Below, piece after piece: positions 24,720 to 32,782 of a stretch of 38,041 nt of DNA (positions are counted from its first letter, which is position 1; every line of letters begins with the position of its first letter). Under the pieces are notes generated by a model. It made no database searches, was not told where the DNA came from, and was given only the letters and a program-made list of their open reading frames with translations. This stretch comes from an uncultured Clostridia bacterium. Lineage in GTDB: Bacteria > Bacillota > Clostridia > Christensenellales > UBA1242. The position numbers were made by a program, and so were the translations under genes. The stretch is taken from contig CANPWT010000001.1 of NCBI GenBank assembly GCA_947584775.1, positions 1 through 38,041 of the forward strand, written 5' to 3'.

Positions 24720-24787
24720 TTGAAAAAATCCTCAAATTATTATATTATTATTACACAAATAAAATACATACACTTTAAGGAGTTGAA

Positions 24788-25882
24788 ATGAAATTAGGCG
24801 TTGTGGGGCTGCCAAATGTTGGCAAAAGCACATTATTTAACGCAATAACCAAGGCGGGGGCGGAAAGTGCAAATTATCCGTTTTGCACAATCGAGCCCAA
24901 TGTTGGCGTGGTGGACGTTGCGGACGATAGGCTAAACAAACTTGCCCAACTTTACAACACAAAAAAAATTGTGCCCGCACAAATTGAATTTGTAGATATT
25001 GCTGGCCTGGTTAAAGGCGCAAGCGAGGGCGCGGGGCTTGGCAACAAATTTTTAAGCCATATTAGGGAAGTGGACGCAATTGTGCACGTTGTGCGGGTAT
25101 TTAAAAATGATAAAATTATTCACGTTGAAGGCAGCATTGACCCGGTTAGAGATATCGAAACCATTAATTTGGAACTTATTTTGTCTGATATAGACAGCGC
25201 CACCAAGCGTTTAGATAAAATTAAAAAACAAGTGTTGGGGGGAGGGGCAGACCAGGCCACAATTAAGGAATATGACTTGCTAAATTTAATTTTAAACACC
25301 TTAAAGGCGGAAAAACCAGTTAGAACGCTACATTTTAGCGAGGAAGATAAAAAGATTGTGGATGGCTTCTTTTTAATAACCAACAAACCAATAATTTATG
25401 TTGCCAACACCTCGGACGAACTTGACAATTTTCAGTTGGAAAACATACAAAAAATAAATAAACTTGCACTTAGTGAGCAAGCGGAAGTTATTTCGCTTTG
25501 CGCCAAAACGGAAGAGGAACTTATTAACATGCCGGCCGAAGATAGGGAAATGTTTATGCAAGAACTTAACATAGATTGCTCCGGGCTGGACAAACTAATA
25601 GTGGCAAGTTATCATTTGCTTGGCTTAATCAGTTTTATAACGGCAGGGGAAAAGGAAGTGCACGCCTGGACCATCCGCCGTGGCACACTAGCCCCACAAG
25701 CAGCCGGCAAAATTCACACCGATTTCGAGCGCGGGTTTATTCGTGCCGATGTTGTAAAATATGACGATTTAATTACACTTGGCGATTATAACCTTTGCAG
25801 GGAAAAGGGCAAAATAATTTCCGCCGGCAAAGATTATGTTGTGCAAGACGGCGATATAATTGTGTTCAAATTTAATGTTTAG
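24788..25882 (+). CDS. ychF: Ribosome-binding GTPase/ATPase YchF
   Basis: 364 aa, the normal length for YchF/OLA1 P-loop NTPases. G1 GLPNVGKSTLFNAI (7-20), NYPFCTIEPNVGVV (G2 region), DIAGLVKGAS (G3), the G4-equivalent region near YVANTSDE, a central coiled coil, and the C-terminal TGS-like domain ending IRADVVKYDDL...GKDYVVQDGDIIVFKF. YchF binds ATP in preference to GTP and associates with ribosomes. AAGGAG lies 6 nt before the ATG. A second gene follows 8 nt after the stop. Confidence 0.96.
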   Translation: MKLGVVGLPNVGKSTLFNAITKAGAESANYPFCTIEPNVGVVDVADDRLNKLAQLYNTKKIVPAQIEFVDIAGLVKGASEGAGLGNKFLSHIREVDAIVHVVRVFKNDKIIHVEGSIDPVRDIETINLELILSDIDSATKRLDKIKKQVLGGGADQATIKEYDLLNLILNTLKAEKPVRTLHFSEEDKKIVDGFFLITNKPIIYVANTSDELDNFQLENIQKINKLALSEQAEVISLCAKTEEELINMPAEDREMFMQELNIDCSGLDKLIVASYHLLGLISFITAGEKEVHAWTIRRGTLAPQAAGKIHTDFERGFIRADVVKYDDLITLGDYNLCREKGKIISAGKDYVVQDGDIIVFKFNV

Positions 25883-25890
25883 GAGCATTT

Positions 25891-26424
25891 ATGCGGGAAG
25901 TTAAAAAGGGTAAGTTAATTAAAAAAATAGAAATTTACACCAGGCAATATTCAACCTCACTTGCAATTTGGTTGCTGTTGTTTAATGCCTTGCTTTGGAT
26001 TTCGCTAATAGAAGTTGTTTCTAGCGTAAAAAATTTATTTTCAATAATTTTAACCAGCCTAATTTTTATCTTTTGCCTGGTGTTTAGCATAATAACTTTT
26101 GTGCGCGCCAAAAAAATGCATAAATACGAATTATATGAAAATGCCATTGTGCTGCACTCCCTGTGGGACGAGCAAACAATAGACCTTAACAATGTAATAA
26201 AAGTTGTGCCTAATCAAAACATGCTTAACAAATATGGCACAAACGCAATTCAAACTTTAACACTGTTTTATCTAGATAAAGGCATACGCAAAGTTACCCT
26301 AAAATTTGTTAAAACCAATGTTTACGAACTAGCAATTACAATTTCCACCCGCATTGCCGAATTGCGCAATCTTCAAAACGACACCCGCTTAAAAGTTATG
26401 GAACAAAACTTTCAAAACTATTAA
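25891..26424 (+). CDS. Two-TM hypothetical protein, PH-like C-terminal part
   Basis: 177 aa. A basic N terminus, TM helices at about 24-47 and 50-73, then a soluble region of about 100 aa with alternating beta-like stretches (YELYENAIVLHSLWDEQTIDLNNVIKVVP...; LTLFYLDKGIRKVTLKFV). The two-helix hairpin plus beta domain recalls bacterial PH-domain membrane proteins; this is a shape argument only. It is co-transcribed with ychF (GGAG ribosome binding site, 8-nt gap). Confidence 0.7.
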   Translation: MREVKKGKLIKKIEIYTRQYSTSLAIWLLLFNALLWISLIEVVSSVKNLFSIILTSLIFIFCLVFSIITFVRAKKMHKYELYENAIVLHSLWDEQTIDLNNVIKVVPNQNMLNKYGTNAIQTLTLFYLDKGIRKVTLKFVKTNVYELAITISTRIAELRNLQNDTRLKVMEQNFQNY

Positions 26425-26450
26425 AAAAAAGCCAACCTCTGGCTTTTTTT
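26424..26450. terminator. Bidirectional terminator
   Basis: AGCCA (26430-26434), loop ACCTC, TGGCT (26440-26444), flanked by A8 and T8. It closes the ychF operon and the convergent tandem-XRE gene. Confidence 0.88.
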
Positions 26451-26451
26451 G

Positions 26452-26862
26452 TTATAAAATTAAGTCGTCCATAGTGCAATTAAAATATTTTGCCACATCC
26501 ATAACACACTGAACGCTTGGCTCAGTGCCGTTTTTCCAGCGCAACACATTGGCACGGGAAAAATGTAGGTCGCCACACAATTTTCTAAAAGAAATATTTT
26601 TTGCATTAACAAGGCTTTTCAAATTATTATAAAAATTATTTTGCTTGGTGTATGGCTTATAATTATTTTCATCACAAAACTTATAAATATAGTCTATTGA
26701 AACTTTTAAATAGTTTGCAATATTTTTTAGCGTGCCCAAACTAGGGTTGCGCTGTTTATATTTATAAAAAGTGTTTTTAGCAATAATGTTATTTTCAAAT
26801 AAATCATTTGTATTTTTGCCCAATTCTTCTAAAACATCTTTTACGGCATTAATAAAATTCAT
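26452..26862 (-). CDS. Protein with two tandem XRE-type HTH domains
   Basis: 136 aa made almost wholly of two Cro/C1-like units. The first is about 5-62: NTFYKYKQRNPSLGTLKNIANYLKVSIDYIYK. The second is about 76-136: SFRKLCGDLHFSRANVLRWKNGTEPSVQCVMDVAKYFNCTMDDLIL. The first has a longer, less usual turn (ENNIIAKNTF). Two domains in one chain could bind an asymmetric or direct-repeat operator as a monomer. No effector domain. GAGGT lies 5 nt before the ATG. It follows cvpA-tyrS on the same strand (gap 17 nt from the tyrS end to its start) and may be part of that transcript. Confidence 0.75.
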   Translation of the reverse strand: MNFINAVKDVLEELGKNTNDLFENNIIAKNTFYKYKQRNPSLGTLKNIANYLKVSIDYIYKFCDENNYKPYTKQNNFYNNLKSLVNAKNISFRKLCGDLHFSRANVLRWKNGTEPSVQCVMDVAKYFNCTMDDLIL

Positions 26863-26879
26863 ATTTACCTCTAATAAAA

Positions 26880-28109
26880 TTATTTTAACTTTATTAAAAG
26901 ATAGTTCTTTTTGCCTTTTTTAAATAAAATCCCGTGGGAGAGGCTGGCTTTGCTTATTTCGCTTTGTGGGTCGGTTATTAAAACGCCGTCCATGCTAAGG
27001 CCGTTTTGTTCAATCAGTCGCCTTGCTTCCCCTTTGCTGGAAACAAATTTTGCGGCCAAAACTAGGTCTAACACGCCAATTTTATCTTGGGTTAATTCAA
27101 GTTCAAAGGTTGGGGCATTGTCTTTATTAATGGTTTGGCTGTTAAACAAATTGTTGCTCATGCTTTGTGCGGTTATTGCGTCCTGCTCGCCACGAATAAA
27201 TTTTGTAATTTCGTACGCAAGTCTTTTTTTGCTGGCAACAATGTCTGACTTTATCATTGCGCGCACTTCGTTCATAGGGATGTCGGTAAACAGGGCAAAC
27301 ATCATTTCAACGCACGCGTCCGGCGTTTGATACACGCCCTGATAAAAATCGTATGCCGAAATTTTATCGTTATCAATCCAAATTGCGCCCTTTTCCGTTT
27401 TGCCCATTTTTTTGCCCTCTGGGGTTAGCAGTAATGGGTTGGTTGCGCCTATCATAACACGGTTTTGCCCGTCTATAAAATTCATTTTTCTGCCAAGTTC
27501 GCAGCCGGCAACAATGTTCCCCCATTGGTCAGCGCCGCCCCATTGCAAGTTGCAGCCATATTTTTTGTTTAAATACAAAAAGTCGTACGCCTGCATAAGC
27601 ATATAACCCATTTCAAAAAAGGTGAGCCCGCCCTCGGCAATTCGCTTTGCATAAATTTCGTTGGTTATCATTTTGTTAACATTGAAATGCACGCCAACAT
27701 CACGCATAAACGAAACATAATCGTAGCCATTAAACCAATCCGCATTATTCACAATTATGGCTGGGTTATCGCCATCAAAACGCAAAAATTTGCTGTACGC
27801 ACGCTTAATGCCGGCAATGTTTTGCTCTAATTGTTGCTTGGTTAACATTGGCCTCATGTCTGTTTTACCGGTAGGGTCGCCGATTGCAGCCGTGGCCCCG
27901 CCCACCAAAATTATAACTTTATGCCCGGCCTGCTGAAAACGCCTTAAAATGGTGCACGGAACACAATGCCCAATGTGCAAACTGTCCGCTGTTGGGTCAG
28001 TGCCTGAATATATGGTAACTTTGCCGTTATTTAATAGGTTTTTTAGCGTTTCCTCGTCCGTTGTTTGATATAATAAATTTCTTTCCTTTAATGTTTCAAA
28101 TAAATTCAT
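26880..28109 (-). CDS. tyrS: Tyrosyl-tRNA synthetase
   Basis: 409 aa, bacterial TyrRS (class Ic) that charges tRNA-Tyr. DPTADSLHIGHCVPC carries HIGH, GGADQWGNIVAG the tyrosine-site region, KKMGKTEKGAIW the KMSKS loop (KMGKT), and a C-terminal S4 domain binds tRNA (VLAAKFVSSKGEARRLIEQNGL). The start is placed at 28109 (MNLFETLKERN), which has GAGGGG 5 nt upstream; an earlier ATG at 28136 would overlap cvpA and lacks a site. No T-box precedes it, unlike tyrS in many Bacillota; it is second in an operon with cvpA. Confidence 0.95.
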   Translation of the reverse strand: MNLFETLKERNLLYQTTDEETLKNLLNNGKVTIYSGTDPTADSLHIGHCVPCTILRRFQQAGHKVIILVGGATAAIGDPTGKTDMRPMLTKQQLEQNIAGIKRAYSKFLRFDGDNPAIIVNNADWFNGYDYVSFMRDVGVHFNVNKMITNEIYAKRIAEGGLTFFEMGYMLMQAYDFLYLNKKYGCNLQWGGADQWGNIVAGCELGRKMNFIDGQNRVMIGATNPLLLTPEGKKMGKTEKGAIWIDNDKISAYDFYQGVYQTPDACVEMMFALFTDIPMNEVRAMIKSDIVASKKRLAYEITKFIRGEQDAITAQSMSNNLFNSQTINKDNAPTFELELTQDKIGVLDLVLAAKFVSSKGEARRLIEQNGLSMDGVLITDPQSEISKASLSHGILFKKGKKNYLLIKLK

Positions 28110-28117
28110 ATTCCCCT

Positions 28118-28888
28118 CTAATTTCGTGATTCCCACAAGTTGGTTATAAAGTTTTGCAGCATCCCGCCCTTAATTACATATTTGCCAAAAAGTTCATCAG
28201 TTTTGTTGTAAATTACGCGTTCAACATGTGTGTTGTTAACCACGCCGGTTTTAATAACATTGTTTGCCAGCGGCACAAGCGAAATTACAACCAAAACTAT
28301 GTTAATAATAACAATAATTAAAAACCCTTTCAGTGCGCCAAACACTAAGCCAAAAGCCTTGTTAACACCGCCCAAAACTTTGTTTTTAGTCAATTTTGAC
28401 AACACTGCGTTTAAAATTGCAAGTATAATTTTTAACAAAATAAATATCAACACGCCAGATATAACCACCACACAAATGTGGCCTAAACTTGCGCCAATTA
28501 GGCTTGCCACCGTTTTTGAAGAGGCCATATCAACATTGCTTTTAGAAATTACGCCTGTAATTAGCGTTTTTAATATGCCGTTAATGTTGCTATTTTTAAT
28601 TAAATCTATAATTTGTTCCTTGTTTTCAAACGAAGAAATTTGGTTGCCAAACCCTTCAACACCGTTAAAACTTAATGCAATTTTGTTGCCCAAAACGGTG
28701 GACAATTTAAACATTTTATCTAACAGCATTGCAACATATTTTGCGCAAAATATTGCAATTAGCAAGCAAACAATCCAACTAAAAAGCGAAAGGACAGATT
28801 TAAAAAACCCTTTTTTAAAGCCCACCAAGGCAAAAACCACCACCAAGGCCACTAAAACTACATCGATAACAACACCAACAACTTGCAT
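28118..28888 (-). CDS. CvpA-family membrane protein
   Basis: 256 aa. The N terminus VVGVVIDVVLVALVVVFALV and GFKKGFFKSVLSLFSWIVC match the CvpA family start (D-x4-L...G+++G). There are four hydrophobic segments in all, at about 1-25, 28-50, 128-155 and 182-210. CvpA is linked to colicin V production and envelope homeostasis in enterobacteria; Bacillota members have no fixed role. Start ATG with GAGGT 5 nt upstream; the predicted +1 falls on the G of GAGGT, so the leader is 9 nt. The TAG stop overlaps the tyrS ribosome binding site. Confidence 0.85.
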   Translation of the reverse strand: MQVVGVVIDVVLVALVVVFALVGFKKGFFKSVLSLFSWIVCLLIAIFCAKYVAMLLDKMFKLSTVLGNKIALSFNGVEGFGNQISSFENKEQIIDLIKNSNINGILKTLITGVISKSNVDMASSKTVASLIGASLGHICVVVISGVLIFILLKIILAILNAVLSKLTKNKVLGGVNKAFGLVFGALKGFLIIVIINIVLVVISLVPLANNVIKTGVVNNTHVERVIYNKTDELFGKYVIKGGMLQNFITNLWESRN

Positions 28889-28903
28889 ATTTACCTCTTT
28901 GTT

Positions 28904-28932
28904 AATATATCACAAATTCAGAATTTTGTAAA
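28904..28932 (-). promoter_or_regulatory. Promoter of cvpA-tyrS with ultrashort leader
   Basis: On the minus strand: -35 TTTACA (28932-28927), 17 bp, extended -10 TGATATATT (hexamer 28909-28904). Predicted +1 at 28897, the first base of GAGG, 9 nt before the ATG. Confidence 0.65.
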
Positions 28933-29088
28933 GATATTAACCAAATTTGAAACAAATTAAAATATTTGCAAATTCAAAAAACGCCAAAAAAGTGTAAATT
29001 ATTAAAAAAAATTAAAAAATCAAACTTCATATTGCGGTTTTAAATTAATTAAAGTATATAAAAATAGTTGTAAACAATTGGAAATTAT

Positions 29089-29117
29089 TTGTTAATATTA
29101 AATTCTTGTGATATAAT
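29089..29117 (+). promoter_or_regulatory. Promoter of ftsH
   Basis: -35 TTGTTA (29089-29094), 17 bp, -10 TATAAT (29112-29117). Predicted +1 near 29124, leaving a leader of about 13 nt with the GAGGT ribosome binding site. Nothing else is evident in the AT-rich spacer from 28933. Confidence 0.6.
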
Positions 29118-29136
29118 AATTACTATTGAGGTATAT

Positions 29137-31347
29137 ATGGTAAATAAAAAGAAAAACAGTTGGAAAACAATTTTAATATACACTTTGGTTATCTTGCTAT
29201 GCTTGGGTCTTGTGTATTGGATTTTTGCCCGCAACGACACCAGCAAACAAATTTCTTACACCGAATTTCAAGAGTTAGTGTTAGACGGCAAGGTTGCGGA
29301 AGTTGATATTTATGGCTACACCGCCCGGGTGAGGAAAGTGGACGGCGTGCCAGAAAAAAATTTCCCAAACAAAGTGGACGCATATTTCACTTTTATGAGC
29401 ATAACTGAACTTAAAGATTTTATTAACGAATACAATTACTTAAAAGATGTAGACGGCAACTTTGTCGTGGACGAAGTAACAGGCAACAGGCAACTTATTG
29501 AAACGCCAATTATTGTTAACGAACAATACGAGCAGGAATCTTGGTTTAGTGCAATTCTTCCATATTTAAGCGTTATTATGGTGTTTGTGCTTGGCATATT
29601 TTTATTTAAAAGCATGTCGGGCAGCAGCAAGGGCTTTGGCTTTGGCAAATCAAAAGCAAGGTTGGTTGTATCGTCCTCGGTAAGGTTTTCAGATGTTGCC
29701 GGTGCGGATGAAGAAAAACAAGAATTGCAAGAAATTGTTGCGTTTTTAAAAAATCCAACCAGGTTTACCGAATTGGGCGCAAGGATTCCAAAAGGCGTTT
29801 TGCTTGTAGGCCCTCCTGGCACGGGTAAAACCTTGCTTGCAAAGGCAGTTGCGGGCGAAAGTAAAGTTCCATTTTTCAGCATTTCGGGCAGCGATTTTGT
29901 TGAATTGTATGTAGGCGTGGGCGCAAGCCGTGTGCGTGATTTATTTGAAAGCGCAAAATTAAACGCTCCTTGCATTGTGTTTATTGATGAAATAGACGCA
30001 GTGGGCAGGCAGCGTGGCGCAGGCATGGGCGGCGGCAATGACGAGCGTGAACAAACCTTAAACCAACTTTTAGTTGAAATGGACGGCTTTGAAACCAACA
30101 GCGGCATAATAGTTTTGGCGGCAACAAACCGTGCAGACGTGCTAGACCCAGCCCTAACCAGGCCAGGCCGTTTTGATAGGCAAATTTATGTTCATCTTCC
30201 AGATGTAAAAGGCAGGGAAGAAATTATTAAAGTTCACGCTAAAAACAAACCATTAAGTGATGATGTAGACGTCAAGCGCATTGCAAGGCTAACAAGCGGG
30301 CTTGCAGGCGCAGACATTGAAAATGTGTTAAACGAGGCGGCCTTGCTTGCTGCACGCGACAACCGTTATAAAATCACCATGGTAGATATTCAAGAGGGCT
30401 TAAACAAAGCATTAATGGGCCCTAAAAAGGTTAGCAAAGTTATAACCGAACAAGATAAACACATAACCGCAATCCACGAGGCGGGGCACGCAATAATTGC
30501 TCAAACCTTACCTAATTGCGACAATGTTCAAGAAATTTCAATTATTCCGCGCGGGGCAGCCGGCGGCTACACTTTAACCTTTGACGAAAATGACCGCGCA
30601 TACACAACAAAACAAAAATTGCTAGACACAATTGTTATGATGTTGGGCGGCAGAACAGCGGAAGAAATTATGTTAAAGGACATTACCACGGGCGCATCTA
30701 ACGATATTGACCGAGCAACTAAAGTTGCGCGCAAAATGGTTAGCGAGTGGGGCATGTCGGACAAACTTGGCCTTATAAGTTTTGGCGAAGGGGAAGAAAT
30801 TTTTGTTGGCAAAAACTATCAAAAACAACTTTCATACAGCCAGGAAATGGCACATGAAATCGATTTAGAAGTTAAACGAATTATCAACACCGCGCACGAG
30901 CGTGCTTTAAAAATATTGCAAGAAAAAGCGGACATTTTAAAGAAAGTTGAACAAATTTTATTGGAAAAAGAAACCATTTACCAAGAAGAGTTCGAAATGA
31001 TTTATTCGGGCGCAAGCGTGGAAGAAGTTGTAAAAGCCATTGATAAAAAGGAAAAGGAAAAACAAATTTATCAAGAAAAGGCTAAAAAGGAAGCGCTAGA
31101 GGAGCATAAAACCCGCGATATTAAATCCAGGATTGCAACCGCCGAGGCGTTGGAAAAAGCGGGCGTAATTTCTAAAAAAGATTTAGAAAAAATTAAAGCG
31201 GAAGCCAATGCGGAATTCGAGGCGTTAAAACAAGCACAAGCCAAAGCAGAAAATGAGGCCAAGGCGGAAGCGCCAACCGAAGACAATAAAAAGCAAACCG
31301 AAGCAAAAGACAATAAAAAGCCAACTGATGAAGACAAAAACAAATAA
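29137..31347 (+). CDS. ftsH: ATP-dependent zinc metalloprotease FtsH
   Basis: 736 aa, membrane-anchored AAA+ protease that degrades membrane and regulatory proteins as a hexamer. TM1 (about 8-30), extracytoplasmic FtsH-ext domain (about 35-135), TM2 (about 140-160), AAA domain with Walker A GPPGTGKT (225-232), pore FVELYVGVG, Walker B CIVFIDEIDA, the second region of homology ATNRADVLDPALTRPGRFDR, and the zinc site HEAGH (447-451). The last 110 or so residues are a Lys/Glu/Ala-rich tail (KAENEAKAEAPTEDNKKQT) beyond the usual end. Start ATG 29137 has GAGGT; an earlier frame opening at 29089 starts in the promoter. Confidence 0.96.
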   Translation: MVNKKKNSWKTILIYTLVILLCLGLVYWIFARNDTSKQISYTEFQELVLDGKVAEVDIYGYTARVRKVDGVPEKNFPNKVDAYFTFMSITELKDFINEYNYLKDVDGNFVVDEVTGNRQLIETPIIVNEQYEQESWFSAILPYLSVIMVFVLGIFLFKSMSGSSKGFGFGKSKARLVVSSSVRFSDVAGADEEKQELQEIVAFLKNPTRFTELGARIPKGVLLVGPPGTGKTLLAKAVAGESKVPFFSISGSDFVELYVGVGASRVRDLFESAKLNAPCIVFIDEIDAVGRQRGAGMGGGNDEREQTLNQLLVEMDGFETNSGIIVLAATNRADVLDPALTRPGRFDRQIYVHLPDVKGREEIIKVHAKNKPLSDDVDVKRIARLTSGLAGADIENVLNEAALLAARDNRYKITMVDIQEGLNKALMGPKKVSKVITEQDKHITAIHEAGHAIIAQTLPNCDNVQEISIIPRGAAGGYTLTFDENDRAYTTKQKLLDTIVMMLGGRTAEEIMLKDITTGASNDIDRATKVARKMVSEWGMSDKLGLISFGEGEEIFVGKNYQKQLSYSQEMAHEIDLEVKRIINTAHERALKILQEKADILKKVEQILLEKETIYQEEFEMIYSGASVEEVVKAIDKKEKEKQIYQEKAKKEALEEHKTRDIKSRIATAEALEKAGVISKKDLEKIKAEANAEFEALKQAQAKAENEAKAEAPTEDNKKQTEAKDNKKPTDEDKNK

Positions 31348-31352
31348 TTTAC

Positions 31353-31381
31353 TTTACTAATTTTTAAAAATTTTGTAAAAT
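31353..31381 (+). promoter_or_regulatory. Promoter of acpP with ultrashort leader
   Basis: -35 TTTACT (31353-31358), 17 bp, -10 TAAAAT (31376-31381). Predicted +1 at 31388, the first G of GGAGG; the leader is 11 nt. acpP could also be reached by read-through from ftsH, as no terminator lies between. Confidence 0.55.
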
Positions 31382-31398
31382 ACAATTGGAGGAACATT

Positions 31399-31626
31399 AT
31401 GGAAGAAAAAATTAAAGCCCTTATTGCAGAAAAATTAGGCAAAAAAAAGGAAACTATAACCCTTAACTCTCGCCTTGTTGAAGATTTAGGCGCAGATAGT
31501 TTGGATGTTGTTGAACTTGTTATGGCTTTTGAAGATGAATTTAATATTAGTTTGCCCGATGAAGAAGTTGCTAAAATGAAAACAGTAGGGGACGCTGTAA
31601 ACTATCTTAAATCAATAAAAAAATAA
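31399..31626 (+). CDS. acpP: Acyl carrier protein
   Basis: 75 aa, acidic four-helix ACP. The 4'-phosphopantetheine attachment site is in DLGADSLDVVELVMAFE: the Ser of DSL. Carries acyl chains in fatty-acid and phospholipid synthesis in the cytoplasm; it would also serve acyl-ACP-using acyltransferases such as the PlsC-like enzymes in this window, if they use ACP. It stands alone here, without fab genes. ATG has GGAGG 6 nt upstream. Confidence 0.95.
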   Translation: MEEKIKALIAEKLGKKKETITLNSRLVEDLGADSLDVVELVMAFEDEFNISLPDEEVAKMKTVGDAVNYLKSIKK

Positions 31627-31630
31627 ATTA

Positions 31631-31656
31631 AGCAGCCTTTAATGGCTGTTTTTTTT
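31631..31656 (+). terminator. Rho-independent terminator after acpP
   Basis: CAGCC (31633-31637), loop TTTAAT, GGCTG (31644-31648), then T8. Confidence 0.85.
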
Positions 31657-31781
31657 ACGCTAAAATTTAATTTATTTTTAAAAATTTAATAAAAAAAGTT
31701 AAAGATTTAACAAAAAAACATAAAATTAATTATATTTTTTTAATTTTTGCCAAATTATTTGCGTTAATAAAAATTTTTATT

Positions 31782-31790
31782 TGTTAAAAT
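31782..31790 (+). promoter_or_regulatory. Extended -10 promoter, probably leaderless
   Basis: TGTTAAAAT: TG, one base, then -10 TAAAAT (31785-31790), 6 nt, ATG 31797. No good -35 is seen at the right distance. The 6 nt include TGGAG, but only 1 nt separates it from the ATG, too close for a normal Shine-Dalgarno. Confidence 0.45.
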
Positions 31791-31796
31791 TGGAGT

Positions 31797-32735
31797 ATGA
31801 AAATTTGTAAGTTAACCGAACTTAATTCAATAATAGAGGCAAAGGCAAAATATCAAAAAGTTATGCTTATTTATGATGATTCTGCTTCGCCTACACAAAT
31901 AAACGAAATATATTACAATTTAAAACAAATTTGCGTTTTTAATAAAATTAAAGCAGGCGAAAATAATTTAGATATTTACAATGGCTACCGCGCAGTTATT
32001 TATTTATGCACGGCTGATAGTTTTATTAAATTAAACATAGATACTAACGAATTTATTAACATTTTTATACCACAAGATAATGCCATTTTGCCATATGTTA
32101 TGGACAAAAATTTTTACATTTGCAAAGCGGAATCCTATTTGTTAACCGATAAAATTTCATCGGACGAAAACATTACAATCAGCCTGCTTTTTAACGAATA
32201 TTTTAATTATTTAATGAGCCTTGTAAACTGCGAGGAGTTCAATTTAAACTTAAATTTTTCTTCCAATTTAACCATAACTCAAACCCTAAACTTACTTTCC
32301 TCCCTGCCAAGCAATTTGCGTTTTTACGATATTGAATTAATTTCTAAGGCTAACATTGATTACAAAATGTTGCCGATTGTGGATTATTTGTTAATTGCAG
32401 CCTTTTACACTGTTACAAAATCTATTCAGCAAAACAATTTAACCATTGTTGATAGTTACAAAGCGTTTAAAGACGATTATGCGCAAATAGACAAATATTT
32501 TTCGCTGTGTTCAAACAATGTTTTGTTGGAATTAATTAAATTAAATTTTAGTTGCCTGAACAGCGTTTGCGAACGCGTTAAAGATATGATTTTGCAAAAT
32601 TTAACCCTGCCTTTTACTTTTTTTGGCGCAAATGACGCTAATTTAAAAGATGTCAGTTTAAAATTAAAAAATTTTTGCAAAAATAGCAATAATTTATTTG
32701 CGTATTTATATTTATATAACATTTTTTCCGTTTAA
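31797..32735 (+). CDS. Hypothetical protein, 312 aa
   Basis: No family recognised with confidence. No signal peptide or TM segment. The N-terminal 110 residues alternate beta-like stretches (KVMLIYDD, RAVIYLC, FINIFIPQ) with helices, like a Rossmann-type fold. The remaining two-thirds is helical and Leu/Asn-rich. The layout loosely recalls the iron-dependent alcohol dehydrogenase/dehydroquinate synthase fold, but the glycine-rich motif and metal-binding histidines are not there, so this is at most a degenerate relative. It stands upstream of a secreted protein and an M23 peptidase. Start fixed by the -10 box. Confidence 0.65.
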   Translation: MKICKLTELNSIIEAKAKYQKVMLIYDDSASPTQINEIYYNLKQICVFNKIKAGENNLDIYNGYRAVIYLCTADSFIKLNIDTNEFINIFIPQDNAILPYVMDKNFYICKAESYLLTDKISSDENITISLLFNEYFNYLMSLVNCEEFNLNLNFSSNLTITQTLNLLSSLPSNLRFYDIELISKANIDYKMLPIVDYLLIAAFYTVTKSIQQNNLTIVDSYKAFKDDYAQIDKYFSLCSNNVLLELIKLNFSCLNSVCERVKDMILQNLTLPFTFFGANDANLKDVSLKLKNFCKNSNNLFAYLYLYNIFSV

Positions 32736-32782
32736 ATTTAAAAAAATGTTTAATTTGTTCAATTTAAGGCAACAATTTAAAC

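Noticed and set aside
28230..28931. 233-aa plus-strand frame opposite cvpA
   Set aside because: Antisense to a recognised CvpA gene; its Thr/Ile-rich composition is what the complement of a hydrophobic gene gives.
29436..30107. 223-aa minus-strand frame opposite ftsH
   Set aside because: Covers the conserved AAA domain of ftsH in antisense; no motif or ribosome binding site.
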